Positions 52,254 through 64,000 of a stretch of 64,000 nucleotides of DNA are shown here, one piece after another. The stretch's first letter is position 1; every line of letters starts with the position of its first letter. Location of the stretch: contig JARFIW010001670.1 in NCBI GenBank assembly GCA_036346225.1, forward strand, positions 5,332,001-5,396,000, in the 5' to 3' direction. The position numbers were made by a program, and so were the translations under genes. Origin of the DNA: Platerodrilus igneus (taxonomy: Eukaryota > Arthropoda > Insecta > Coleoptera > Lycidae). Under the pieces are notes generated by a model. It made no database searches, had not been told where the DNA came from, and saw only the letters and a list, made by a program, of their open reading frames with translations.

Positions 52254-54475
52254 ATGGCTATAGCAACATCTGTTGGACACTTCCGTGAGTTCGAGTCGAT
52301 TAATTCGGACTGGTAAATATATAAATGTAGAATTGAAAACTCTTTATCGCAAACTCGATAAAAAGCGATGATCGCAAACCGGCGATTTTGTTAAACATTC
52401 TAAGTGAAGATGCGTATAAAATGATTCACGATATGTCTTTACCCGATGAACCGGAAAGCAACTCATATTTAGACTTAGTAAAATTAATGTCGGAGTACTT
52501 CAAACCGACTGTATCGGTTTTGCAACTCGTCTCAAATTTTATACAGCTCAAAACTGGGTAATGAAAGTCTAGAGACGGGTAGTGCGACCCCGGGAATTGG
52601 CATCTCTTTGGAATTTTTGCCGCTACCGAATTAGAAGTGGTTTAGCAATTTCGCATATAAAATTGTAGACGAAATTAAACCAAGTACATCAAATAAGCGG
52701 GCGATAAAGGGACATTTTTATTGCTACGATAAAGAGCCCATTCAAGATCGGTTACTGGAAGAGAAAAAACTTTCCAAGAAGTAAACAAGATTGCTGAGGT
52801 AGCTGCGAAATCATTGGTGAGAGTTGGTGTTAAAAAAGAACCCGTAATGTATTTCGTAAACTCTACATCCAAAACATGGTCTACTGGCTACAGCTGCTCA
52901 ACGTCAATAAAAAAATCCGGCTTATCAAGTTTGCGACCGAGGCAACCATGTTACCGATCGGTGCGCTTTCAGAGATTGCTATTGTCACAATTGTGAACTG
53001 AAAGGTCATTTGGTTTTGGTATGTACAAAGAGAAGGGCAAAATCGAATTTTAATTCAAATTCCAGGACTAAAAATTTTTTGGAGTGAAGAATGCGATTGT
53101 TTAATTAAATGCGAATTTTGAGTCAATAGTGATTAAATTAAAAGCCCGCGGATTTCCCTTAAAGTTTCATTTAAATACCGGCGCAAGTGCATCAGTCATA
53201 TCAGAAAAGTGTTATCAAAATAAATTTGCAGATCGACAAATTTTTGAAACAAACATATTTTAGCTTGTAGGATGGAAAAAGGGTAGGGTCTGTGGAGTAC
53301 ATTATCTGCACTGTTGAATTTAATAATATACAACATAATTTAGAAATATACATTATCAAAGAATGCTACCGGTCCGCCGCTTTTCGGTTGCGATTTTTTA
53401 ATGTTTGATTACAAAATTTCACATATTAATTTGATTACAAAATTTCACATATTAATTCTGTTAACATTTCTGACAGTCTGCAAAAATATTTAAGAAATAC
53501 GACCGGGTATTTAATGAAGCAATTGGGACTTTTTTAAAGAAGTAATTTCAATTAAATTAAAAGTACCGAACACGAAGATGAAATTTCCTAAGAAACGCCC
53601 ATTGCTCCTTTAGATCATGGAAAAATGGAGTTAGTGTTATAACGATTGCAAAAATTAGGTATTATAGAACTTGTTAATTACTGTTGCCTGGGAATTCCCA
53701 TAGTGGCTCGCTCTACTTGAAAAGGAAGATTCTATACGGATTTGCGATGATTATAAAATCACGGCGAACCCATTAATCGAAATCGACCAATATCCTTTAC
53801 CTAAGATGCGTGAAATTTTTGCCAAATTGCAGGGGGATGCGCAATTTTAGAAATTAGACTTAACCAATGCTTATCAATAAATTTGCTTAAACCCAAATTT
53901 GAAAGCACTAACTACTATATCGACACACATGAGTTTATTTCAATATAATGAGAACACCACGACTTCCATTGAATAACTTTTTTGGACTTTCGTAATATGG
54001 TCCATTCCACAAACGGATTAAGTCACTACAAATCGTGTTTGGGAGGAAACTACGTAGCCGGTTCGATGCATATATTCCAGGTAATGTCTTTTCGAAGGAA
54101 GCATATTATAAAAATCGTGTTCTTGAGCAGCAGGCGAAACAAAAAATATTATAGGGGACAGAGATCAATTGAATTTAAGCCGTGGGAAATAATGCGCGAC
54201 TACCGTTACAATCAACATAAACCGTCTTGGGTAAAAGCGGTCATTGTACAAAAAGTTGGTATGTCCACTTATCTAGTTGCGGTGCCCGATTTAGAAGATG
54301 TAGCATGGAAACGGCTTCTTGATCAAATCAAAAAGTTCTCCATTCGAGAATCCCTAATGATACAGGAACCGAAAATAGAACTGTGGACCAAGTATCCGAT
54401 TACCATGCGGAACTTGATGCTAGCATAATACCTAAAAGGTTTGTAAAACCAATCAACAGATTGGTTTACACGTGA
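52254..54475 (+). pseudogene. Ty3/gypsy retrotransposon fragment, internally deleted
   Basis: Gag begins at the ATG 52254 (MAIATSVGHFREFESINSDW), then a stop, followed in other frames by LLNILSEDAYKMIHDM and YLDLVKLMSEYFKP. A zinc knuckle like CHNCELKGHL-LVC lies near 52975-53020. The protease motif LNTGASASVIS (53169-53200) has Asn where the catalytic Asp of DTG belongs. The RT N-terminal part has IRICDDYKITANPLIEIDQY, PLPKMREIFAKLQG and LDLTNAYQ (53730-53880). Then the sequence jumps, without YLDD, RNase H or the integrase core, to the C-terminal end of pol: HKPSWVKAVIVQKVGMSTYL and AWKRLLDQIKK (54200-54340), finishing near 54473 with NRLVYT and a stop. Inactive. Confidence 0.75.
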
Positions 54476-54489
54476 CATGTTTCCATCTA

Positions 54490-55930
54490 TGTGTATAGGT
54501 TGCCCTCTAGTATTCTTGGATACCGACATAATTCAGTAGAACCAGGTAGTATCGACGTAAGCGCTTTCTCTCCCGATTTGGAATATACCTCAGTGTCGGT
54601 GTCAGTGCTACTCTTGGAAGCAACAAGGTCGTCAGACAGTTCTATTTTATTTTCCATTCAAGGATTCAGAACTTCGTCATTTGTATCAGCGGCGCTTTGT
54701 AAGTGTTCTCTGCTCTCGACGCCAGGAACAAGCAGTCGAATAGAAACGGTGTTCTCTTTATGCATAAGGATTCGTTTTAGTAATTCCACTTTTTCAAGTG
54801 GTAATTCGTATTTGCTATTTTTTTACCCTTCTTAAGAAAAACTATATTTTGCCTATTTCGCGAACGACGAAGATGATTAAGCATTCGTTCGTGTGGAGTT
54901 GCATTCGTGGCGGTATAAGCAACGACCTTATGGAGTGTAAAGCTACAGTAAGTAGTCTCTCATAGATCTTCCTTATTTTTTTTCTTTCAGCTCTGGCAAA
55001 ATGTTTCCATATTATGCCATTATAACGCTCCACTTGTCCGTTGCCTTGCGGATTGAATGAAGTAGTTATGGAAGCAATACCGCCGGAAGTCGAGTACGAT
55101 TTAATCTCGTTCGGTATGAAGTTGGTACCACGATCAGAGTGAATGTATGATATGAAGGCATCCCGAATATTGAAAACATTAGCTGTAAACATTTAATTAT
55201 CGTTTGCGAAGATATATCAGCACTAACAAAAGCAAAGGAAAACGTGAAACTCATTTATAATGATCAGTATATGTCTATTGGCAATACACGATGGTGTAGG
55301 TTATTTGAAAAATACGTTCAGCCGCTCAAAAGAAGCGGCGACTTTAATTAGTGTATTCTTAAATTTTGCGAACCTAGGTTTGTTTTCACAAGACTCCTTG
55401 CAGGTCGCAGTTATGTTCCTTACTTCATCAACAGTATAAAGTTTTTGCCGTAAATTTTCTTCACTACCTGTTGGGTTTAAGAAGCACGTTCGTGAAAACC
55501 GGTCAGCGACCACGTTCTTATCTCCAAATCTATAAATAATGTGGTATTTATAGTTATACAATTCCAGTCTCCATCTCATGATTTTGACATTTTATATCAC
55601 GTTTTATCACCAAACATGAAAGAAACAAATTTTTGGTCAGTTATAAGTCGAAAGTGTTTGTTTAGTAAAAAATACCTCCATTTCTGAAGAGTTTCCACCA
55701 TAGCACTAACTTCCTTCTCCACAGCCGTTTGCTTTTGCCCTGCATCTGTGAGGGATCTAGCTAAAAATGCCACCGGTCGTTCATCTTGCGACAAAATCAC
55801 AGCAATTGCAAAATCAAAGGCATTCGTTTCCACTGTAAAAAGACAATAGTCGTCAATAGATTTTCCCACAGTGTTTGCTACATGTCTTTTAATACGAATT
55901 ATTATACTTAATTGTAAAGCTTTCACACAT
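54490..55930 (-). pseudogene. Ty3/gypsy pol fragment in the opposite orientation
   Basis: On the minus strand, from 55926: an RNase H-like segment with TVETNAFDFAIAVILSQ, RPVAFLARSLTDAGQKQ and VEKEVSAMVETLQKW, then MRWRLELYNYKYHIIYR and KNVVADRFSR (55579-55490). The integrase core follows with HSDRGTNFI and FNPQGNGQVERYNGIIWK (about 55142-55000). Next comes the C-terminal tail, ending near 54498 in the equivalent of the plus-strand copy's pol end. Gag, protease and the first RT half are absent. The two gypsy pieces meet tail to tail at about 54475-54498. Several frame breaks. Confidence 0.75.
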
Positions 55931-56740
55931 TACCAGACATTGCAAGACCTTTTTAGATTCTTGGCTTTTGTATGCTATATATTGGTTCTTTAGTACATCC
56001 TTGTAACTATCAATCCATTTATTGTTGGTTTAATGGCTTTGCCACTTTGAATTCTACTTTTCGGTGCCGTTGTTGCAATATGATCCTAGATTCCTACAAT
56101 TACCTTTGGCAACACACTTCGATTTTAACCAATGCCAATAGACTATCGTTTGCTGCCCAACGAAAAATTATTACAATACGAACATTATTAATTGACAAGC
56201 TTTATTTACAAGTTTAAATTTAAACATCATCCCTGAAAATGATAGCGATGCTCATTTCCGTTCTATGCCACTTATTAATCTTTCTATTGATGATAAAATT
56301 CACATTCTATTTCAAAAAGTTTTTGAAAACTAAAGTTATATATAAAACCAACTGTATATTTCAGTCTGTTGTAGCTAGAAATATACATTTAATTTCTACA
56401 TTGGCCAAAAGCGGGAGATCTACAAACTATTTTGTAACAGTTGCAAATTAGAAACCTAGGGCACAAGCCTTAACCCCTCTGTGTTAGGGTGACTGAACAT
56501 CTGGGCAGCTTTTAACATTCTGGCATGTAATACAATAATCATCAATTTAATTTTAGTAGCAACATTAAAACTTATACGCCAGTCACATAAAAATTTCCAT
56601 AAGTTTGTAATTTTTGAGGACTTTAGGATCAATAAAGAATTATATCTAAATCCAAATTTCTAATGTATAAGCTACATTGATTACTAATTTCGTATTTTTA
56701 TACGATAGAATTTAAATATTCTTGTAATGTTATTTTCTAC
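55931..56740. other. Spacer, nothing certain
   Basis: A short frame near 56235-56330 reads PENDSDAHFRSMPLINLSID, protein-like but unrecognised. Otherwise AT-rich DNA. Confidence 0.35.
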
Positions 56741-59326
56741 ATCAATGAAGTTACCGGCAGTTACGCAAGCGACCGCTAAATTTGAACACGTCTCCGTTCT
56801 ATAAGATCATGCTTACCGCCCTCTCCATGCATTATAGGCTACACCTATTAATCAGTACATTTTGTATGCTACTTTCAATCTGTCTATCTTCTTTATGGAT
56901 TATTAATATGCTTTCAGTTTTTCAGTGAATGAAGCTAGGCATTTCCAAATAACATATTTTGAAGAAACGTACCCAAGAATTTGCCAACATTACAGTATCT
57001 TGTGAATATCTTCCACTGTATCTGCTGTTTAAAATTTATCAATAATTAGCTTAGCCTCTCCAGCACAACAAATAATGTTCTTAAAAACGGATTTTGAATT
57101 TAATACCTCTGCCGAATACTTATATAATACAGTTCAAAAGTATCACCAAAAAGTTTTTGTCAAATACTTTACAAACGACTTCCACCTTGCAAAATTTTTC
57201 AGTAGTTAGCTTAGGACTTCCAATACCTCATATATTTTTCTGAGGAACAGATTTTGCAATCTACCAACTCTGCGAAATACTTATATAATACGATTCAACA
57301 GTTTCACTAAAAAAACGTTTTTCTAAATATTTTCTATACGACTTCTGCTCTTCAAAATTTGTCTATAATTAGCTGAGGACCACCAATACAACATATGTTT
57401 TTCTTAATAACGTATTTTGGAATCTACTATCCTTGCCAAATAGTTCAACGGTTTCACTAAAAATCGTATATACTTCCGCTCTTCAAAATTTGTCAGTAAT
57501 TACTTTAGACCCATCAATACAACATATATTTTTCTTAAGAACGGATTTTGGAATTTACTACCCCTGTGAAACACTTTTATAATACGGTTCAACAATTTCG
57601 CTAATAAAAGAACGTTTTTTTAATACTTTCTATACGACTTCCGCTCCTCAAAATTTGTCAGTAATTAGTTTAGGCCCATCGATACAACATATATTTTTTC
57701 TTAAGAATGGATTTTGGAATCTATTCCCCCTGTCAAACACATATAATACGGTTGAACAGTTTCACTCAAAGAACTTTTTTTTAATATCTTCTATACGACT
57801 TCCGCTCTTTAAATTTGTCAGTAATTAGGTTAGACCCACCAGTACAACAGATATTTTTCTTAAGAACGGATTTTTAAAATACCTTCTATACGACATCCGC
57901 TCTTCAAGATTTGTTAGTAATTAGCTTAGACCTATCAATACAACATATATTTTTCTTAAGAATGGATTTTGGAATCTACTACCCCTGTCAAACACATATT
58001 ATACCGTTCAACAGTTTCACTGAAAGAACTTTTTTTAATATCTTCTATACAACTTCCGCTCTTCAAGATTTGTCAGTAATTAGCTTAGACCCATCAATAC
58101 AACATATATTTTTCTTAAGAATGGATTTTGGAATCTACTACCCCTGCCAAACACATATAACACGGTTCAACGATTTCACTAAAAAAAAAAGTATTCTTTA
58201 ATACCTTCTTTCTATACGACTTTCGCTCTTCAAAATTTGTCAGTAATTAGCTTAGGCTCACCAATACAACATATATTTTTCTTAAGATTTTGGTATCTAC
58301 TACCCCTGTCAAATACATATAATACCGTTCAACAGTTTCACTCAAAGAACTTTTTTTTAATACCTTCTATACAACTTCCGCTCTTTAAATTTGTCAGTAA
58401 TTAGGTTAGGCCCACCAGTACAAAATGATTTTTCTTAAGAACCGATTTTGTGATTTACTACCCCTGTCAAACACGTATAATACGGTTCAACAATTTCATT
58501 AAAAGAACTTTTTTTAATATCTTCTATACGACTTACGCTTTTCAAAATTTGTCAGTAATTAGCTTAGGCCCATCAATACAACATATTTTTCTTAAGAACG
58601 AATTTTGGCTCATCAGATTCACTAAAAACGTAAGCAGTAGATTTCAAAATCCGTTCTTAAGAAAAATATATGTTGTCTTGCTGGACCTAAGCTAATTACT
58701 GACAAATTTTGAAGAGCGGTAGTTGTATAGAAGATACTAAAACGTTCTTTTTCTGAAATTGTTGAACCGTTTTGAAAAATATTATTTGTTGTGGTGGAGG
58801 GTCTGAGCTAATTACTGATAAATTGTAAACAGCGGATACAGTATGGGAGATATTCAAAAGATGCTCTAATGTTAGCAAATTGTTAGTGACGTTTCTTTAA
58901 AATATGTTATGTGGAAACGCCTGGCTTCATTTGGGAAAATTATTTTATATATGTTTGAAAATGTTAAAAAAATTAACATTTGATTGTAATGTTGGACTTA
59001 TGTATAATTATGTATGAAATATCTAAATTTCGTTCTGCAAGTTATATAACGAATTCTGTAACGAATTTTAATTAAATAGTTACTTTCTGCTGGTATTCAT
59101 TTATTGTCACATATAGGTACTGCAGAATGATATTTCGGTGACTGAAAAACTGAGAGCTTATTAATAATCCATAAAGAATATAGTACAGATTGAAAGTAGC
59201 ATGCAAAATATACTGACTAATAAGTGAGGTCTATAATGCATGGAGAGGGTGGTAGGCGTGGCCTTACACAAAGGAGACGTGTTCAAATTTAGCAGCCACT
59301 TCGTAACGGCCGGTAACTTCACTGAT
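56741..59326. mobile_element. Foldback-type element with long TIRs around a tandem array
   Basis: The left terminus ATCAATGAAGTTACCGGCAG is matched by the reverse complement of the right end (ATCAGTGAAGTTACCGGCCG). Matching continues inward through AAATTTGAACACGTCTCC, CCCTCTCCATGCATTATAG, TGCTACTTTCAATCTGT, TTTATGGATTATTAAT and ATAACATATTTTGAAGAAAC-type blocks, with a gap in one arm. ATGTTATT occurs just outside both ends (56727-56734 and 59325-59332), a possible 8-bp duplication if the left end starts slightly earlier. No coding sequence inside. Confidence 0.75.
57030..58860. repeat. Tandem array of about 160-bp units, last units inverted
   Basis: About eleven units. CTTAAGA-type landmarks fall near 57533, 57700, 57859, 57955, 58114, 58281, 58433 and 58592, mostly 152-167 bp apart. 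Each unit has AACATATATTTTTCTTAAGA, GGATTTTGGAATCTACTACC, CGGTTCAACAGTTTCACT, CTTCTATACGACTTCCGCTC and TTTGTCAGTAATTAGCTTAG. From about 58625 the units are in the opposite orientation. Open frames at 57911-58878 are artefacts of the array. Confidence 0.85.
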
Positions 59327-60184
59327 GTTATTCCAATTGTTCAAATATCATTTTTCCGTAATATTAAGTTATTCTATTTTATTCTTTAATTCTTAAGTTA
59401 AGTCACGACAGTCATTCCTTGCTTCAGTTGTTATAATCCAATGTTTAAATTTAACATTAAGGAAATAATAATTTGTTAATTGTTATCAATTAGATATAGT
59501 TCATTTAACACTATTTGTGTTTATTATCACGCGTGATAAAATTTTCTAATTTATTAATTTATTTAAGAATACGGAGGTTATCCATTAAGGTCCAAATATA
59601 CCAAACAGAGTGTACAAGTAATAATGACGATGATTAATAATATTACCACAATCCATTTTGTTGCTAGCATGTATCGACAATACTGTACCATGTCCACTAT
59701 AATAAAATAGCTAATACAATTCGTTCAATTAAAGTTTCACTTATCTGGTAACCAAGTTATAAGTTAACCTATTCAAGCACTCTCTGGATATAAATTCCAA
59801 AGATAATCTATTCATTGAATCATACATACACTTACGGAAACTTGTTTCTTGATACCACATAGTGTATAAAGCAATATAAGAGCACCTTGTGCAACTGAAT
59901 AATAAAAGTACACGAGTAATAACGCTTGTACCAGAAGTTTAATAACTTTGAAATAATATATACAATGCTCCCACACAGAAAGGTAATTATAGCCTTGGAG
60001 TAGGTTATTGAATCAAATTATGTTCACATTCTTACACGATATATGAAACTTCACCAGTCCCTGGAATTTGACTGAAATTTCAATTTTTTCTGTACTTGTT
60101 TTTGTATTTTTTTTTGTTTCAATTCTGACGTTGCTAAGAAAAACAATCGTATCTGGCATTTTGTTAAAATCAAATGGGTATCTT
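59327..60184. other. AT-rich spacer, nothing recognised
   Basis: No gene, RNA gene or repeat boundary identified. Confidence 0.35.
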
Positions 60185-60518
60185 TCGAATACAGTGCTGT
60201 AAGAAGGGGTCGCTTTTATATTTCAGGACTTGGAATGAGAAGAATGGTTTAGAACAGCAACAATAATTTATTTTTCAATATAGTTTCCTTTATCTTTGAA
60301 TACAAATATTACATCGTTTCAATAACATCTATGATTTACAACATACATTATAAGTTTATTGCGTCCCAAAATGTTGTCCCTTTTAATTAATCACAGTGAA
60401 AAACCACATCTGAAGTGTAAAGGAGGGGATGGTCGATTTCTACGAAGCCACGTTCAGCAATGGCAGCTTTTGAAGGTCTTGATTTGTGCGCTTTTGCATT
60501 ATCATGGAGCAACAGAGC
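60185..60518 (-). pseudogene. Mariner transposase C-terminal fragment
   Basis: On the minus strand LLHDNAKAHKSRPSKAA and IAERGFVEIDHPLLY (about 60515-60425) match the region around the second catalytic Asp of mariner transposases (HDNA-H). Where the third Asp is expected (YSPDLAP) the sequence reads YTSDVV, then stops; degraded downstream pieces such as GNYIEK (about 60285) follow. No terminal repeats were recognised. Inactive. Confidence 0.7.
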
Positions 60519-60721
60519 ATCTTACATAAGTGTTCTGGTCTTCTTAATTTCAGTAAAATCCGAGGCATGCATAAAAATTTGCACAATATTACCTGTTCAA
60601 CTAATCAATTATTAAATTTCCCTCACAATTCCAAAAACAGTTCTGAATATAATCATCGTCCTGGTATTCTAGACACTTTCGACCATTCACAGATAGCTGA
60701 CCTGGTTGCTGTTAATATATA

Positions 60722-60753
60722 GCCAATGTAGTACCTCCGGGTGGAGCATTGGG
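60722..60753 (+). repeat. SINE 3'-end fragment
   Basis: GCCAATGTAGTACCTCCGGG followed by TGGAGCATTGG matches the last 32 bp of the SINE family at 30971 and 36986 with one or two differences. The head and body are absent. Confidence 0.7.
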
Positions 60754-62319
60754 GACGTGGCCGCAAGTATAGCGGCCCTAATTCAAATTATAATGTTAAT
60801 ATATAGCGTCATTGGAACAAAAACTCGAGCTACTGTTGCTGGAAGACGGCTGCTGGAAAGTCCTTATGAACTAGCTCTGAACTTCATTTTAGCGGTTGGG
60901 CGATGAGCGGTGGAGGGGGATTCAAGCAAAGCGATAAGATAATAAAAGGTTGAGCGCCACTGCACCTAACTAAATTAAAATAACAAGCCAACCTAGGGAT
61001 GATGCAGGAACCCTATGATCGTATATCGTAATGACAATCAATAATCACGAGCATGAAGTATATTCTTGAAAAAAGTGCATTTTAATAAAATATAAACACA
61101 AGGCCGCAACTTGCGTCTCTAAATTCAAAAATAAAATCAACTGTAAAGGATACTAAGTCCTCGTTACATAAAGCTTCTAAACTTTTACTCAAATAATTAT
61201 ATACCACTCTGTATAAGTTAGGACTCCTACAACAAATATTTGGTGTCTCTTTTAATATCTTCTTACCTCAATTATATTTAACTTAATTTATCAAACGAAT
61301 AATTTGCAAATAAAATTTCAAAATCAGTTTATACTATAATTGTAACGTATGGGTTTAAACTAAGTATCTGATCAAAACATTTTATTTTGTATATACAAAG
61401 CTTTTTATAATAACGTTAATACTTGAAATATCGAATAAAATTATTTCTGGAGCATGCTCAAAAAATTAGCAATTTCATTTATAATTATAGACAAAAGAAA
61501 TTCTCTAAATTATGTATACATGCAAACTTTTACAATTAACTATATTCGAAGTCGACCGAGTTCTCTCTTCAAGCACTTAAGTTGTAAAATCGTGTATTAG
61601 AAAATCGATACTGAACAAAATTCTAAAGATGTAAATACTTTTCAGAAATTTCAATTAAAATAATACTTTCGATACTGCAGATAATTTTTTTTGTTAAACT
61701 GTTTTACATAAATTGAGAAACTTAAAATGGACAAATTATCGTTCGCAATTTTGTAAACATGTAAATACTCATTTGAGATGGATATAAACGTCTTTTGATG
61801 TTTCCACTTTGCATGCGTTGAACTTTAAATTGTAAATTGTATTGGACAACTTCAAATATTTCCAAGTTGATACGAAGAAAACAAACTTTAAGCGTCAAAC
61901 AAGTATTTTATACGAACCCCTTAAGTTGTGAAGGTCCATAATTCTTATATTCATGAACGTGGTAAACCTTCAGATGTCTATCCATCAAGGACCTCGAATA
62001 TGTCAGATATCAAAGTTCAACAAACATTGCGTACTCCTGAAGAAAAACATCTCTATCGACAGTTTAAGCTGCATTTCAATTTCATACAAATAATTCTGTA
62101 GGGCTGTTCAGTTTACCTCTGACCAGAACAATTACATTGGAATGTAAGCGAGGCGTTTGTAGTTCAAGGATGATTAATAGATCCCTGCGGGCTATGGACT
62201 TGAGACAGGTACAAGAGATTACAATAGGTACATTTGAGATATTGTTTGGATATTCTGGTGTTTGGGAACGTATGTATAAAGTGTGAACTGCTGTGATGAG
62301 CGTTAGTTAGTTCTGTTTT
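60754..62319. other. Unassigned DNA, nothing recognised
   Basis: A slightly GC-richer piece at 60754-60960 is followed by AT-rich sequence. No gene or repeat boundary could be supported. Confidence 0.35.
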
Positions 62320-62860
62320 ATTGAAGCTTTGATTACAATACTAGTTCTAATTTAAAGCTTTGAAGTCCTACTATTAAATAAGTTAGTGGTATATACTGTT
62401 TAAATTGCTCTATGTGATAAATTACCGTTAATATAAATTGCCCTATGTGACATAAACTGTTGTTAATATAAATTGCTTTATGTGATATAAATTACTGTTA
62501 ATATAAATTGCCCTATGTGAAATCAATTACTATAGTGATCGATATAAATTAATAATTAGTGCCTGGATAGTTAATTATCGGAGTGCCCTTAAAGGTTGCA
62601 AGTGCTTTAAAGGCACTTATAAACGAGTATCATGCGCTATTTTTTAATATACCTGTATTTTAATTAGATATATAGATTTGCATATTACTGAATTTATCCG
62701 TATTGAAGTGCAGTACCACAGATTTAGCCTGTCGTTTTGATTTATAGTAGTTGCCGTGGAAACAATTGAACATTTAATATTTATTTTAAATAGTTCATTC
62801 ATATTAAGATATTTAAGTTTGACATTTGTATAATTTGATAAATAAAAATAAAGTTTAAAA
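62320..62860 (+). repeat. AT-rich interspersed repeat, copy 3
   Basis: The plus-strand version of the family at 35640-35910 and 37290-37560, with GCTTTGATTACAATACTAGT, ATAAATTACTGTTAATATAA, GATCGATATAAATTAATAAT and GGATAGTTAATTATCG. It contains the short tandem array at 62404-62540. Confidence 0.6.
62404..62540 (+). repeat. 33-35 bp tandem repeat
   Basis: Four units starting at 62404, 62437, 62472 and 62507, each ATTGCYYTATGTGAYATAAA followed by TTACTGTTAATATAA-like sequence. Confidence 0.85.
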
Positions 62861-64000
62861 TGTTGTTGCTTAGCAACCTTTAAAACACTAGTGCGATAAA
62901 GATCAATTTACGAACGCTAATGAGTTCTTTATACTAGTATTATGGTGCAGGTATATTAAAAAGGTTATTAAAACACTTACCCTGGGTATTGTCAGGTGTT
63001 GTGCTTCTCAAGGCTTGCGGTTCATTCTGTTTTTGTCCTGTTGCTGTTAGATCCGCTGTTGCTACCGGTAGGGCTTCTCTGACGAGACGATTAGGAAGGT
63101 AAGAAGGGTAGGAACGACAACACTCGCGTTAGCACTGCCCGGTACGATAAGTTTATCGATACGGTAGATGTGGCGGTACGATAGAGTCTTCCTAACTAAT
63201 CGGTGGTCTTTGCTTTTTATGTCTTCTCCCACCAACCGAGGTAGACGCACTTCCGCTTGTGGCTGTGGGAAGATAACTTATTTTCACGTCAGAACCCTGC
63301 GTCAGCGCTTACGTTTGCAATGATAAACAACTGTCGCCGAGATCCATGTGAAGGTTACTAATCCCGGGGTTCACAACATTGACGGAATTGCACTAATTAA
63401 ACGAGGATTTTTATAAATATTAAAATAAAGACCCTAACTCGTAAATTAATAATACTAAATCCAGAAAGCTTTAAAAAAAACTTTTCAGGATGTATGAAGA
63501 ATCAGTAAACTGTCTGTAGTTTGTTTAACTCCTTATATTCAGATGTAAATTCTATTACATAATAGGTAGTAAGTAAAACAGTTAGATGCTTGAGAGAAAA
63601 TGTTATAAACTATAAAAGTTAGTAGGCCAATAATAAACGTTAAAATAATATTTGAAGTATTGTGTAAAAAATATTTTAAAGCAAAAAATCACCAATTTAT
63701 AGTTGATCGTAACAATAACTAATTTTGCAAACAAATAATACAGTTCGACATTGGTAATCGAAATGGTATGAAAATATTGCGTTTTTAGGAGCTATTTTGT
63801 GCTTAAATAGAGTATTAATCGACAAAATTATCGGTATTGTAATAATTCTCATTAGTTTGCCGAAGGAGGAATACATAATTTCCACGGAAAATATGCGTGG
63901 ACGGAAATTTTGGGCAAATAGTCCCGGTGTTCTTTATACCAAATTTTCCCAACCACATTTTTAAACGTGAATGAAGTGAGCATTTTGCATTAAAAGCTTC
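62861..64000. other. Window end: GC-richer patch, no gene recognised
   Basis: Positions about 62990-63380 are clearly richer in CpG than their surroundings (for example GATCCGCTGTTGCTACCGGT, AACACTCGCGTTAGCAC, TTTATCGATACGGTAGATG). It could be part of a transposon or an LTR. The 62-codon minus frame at 63062-63250 has no domain. The rest is AT-rich. Confidence 0.4.

Noticed and set aside
54491..54835. 114-codon plus-strand Ser-rich frame
   Set aside because: Antisense of the C-terminal tail of the minus-strand gypsy pol fragment.
57030..58860. Possible repeat-protein gene from several similar frames
   Set aside because: The similar frames at 57911-58878 come from a tandem DNA array with indels that break any common frame.
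63062..63250. 62-codon minus-strand frame in the GC-richer patch
   Set aside because: No domain or splice context; length is compatible with chance.

Overview
This window is nuclear DNA from an insect, or at least an arthropod, with an AT-rich and transposon-dense genome. The evidence is a eukaryotic tRNA-Gln gene, GT/AG-bounded exons, an alpha-actinin first coding exon of the insect type, and many insect-type transposon families. Only three features look like ordinary host genes: an intronless homologue of alpha/gamma-adaptin-binding protein p34 (AAGAB) at 3400-4200 (+), tRNA-Gln(TTG) at 27599-27670 (+), and the first coding exon of alpha-actinin at 28081-28203 (+). I saw no second actinin exon, so everything from 28204 to the end is probably actinin intron 1 (at least 35.8 kb).

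Layout. 0-15 kb: a solo LTR, a Harbinger scrap, AAGAB, fragments of Jockey-like and endonuclease/RT retroelements, a repeat bounded by (TA)n, and a decaying spliced Myb/SANT-like gene whose intron holds a hairpin MITE. 15.1-27.3 kb: a set of nested insertions. The outermost layer is a DNA transposon with about 31-bp inverted termini. It carries repeated internal copies of its terminal motif and a broken multi-exon gene of a family I recall as DUF7869. Its gene is split by a Jockey-like element, whose (ATT)n tail holds a solo LTR, which in turn holds a GC-rich, nearly intact Jockey-type retrotransposon. A piggyBac copy sits separately in its 3' part. 27.6-28.2 kb: tRNA-Gln and the actinin 5' end. 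30.2-35.4 kb: a foldback element with 129-bp subrepeats, enclosing a SINE, an element with an 8-bp target duplication, and a PHD-finger ORF. 36-44.5 kb: MITEs, a second SINE copy, mariner debris, a long-TIR element and a tandemly duplicated short ORF. 44.8-49 kb: a degraded THAP/P-element transposase (-) and a degraded Crypton-type tyrosine recombinase (+). 49-56 kb: the second (TA)n-bounded repeat and two Ty3/gypsy fragments tail to tail. 56.7-59.3 kb: a foldback element around an array of about 160-bp repeats. 60-64 kb: mariner debris, a SINE tail, and the third copy of an AT-rich repeat.

The most interesting object is the outermost element at 15141-27333. Its inverted termini, its internal motif copies and three conserved acidic motifs in its gene together suggest that this uncharacterised gene family encodes a transposase. 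This is an inference from one decayed copy. Exact ends are approximate wherever no target duplication is stated.
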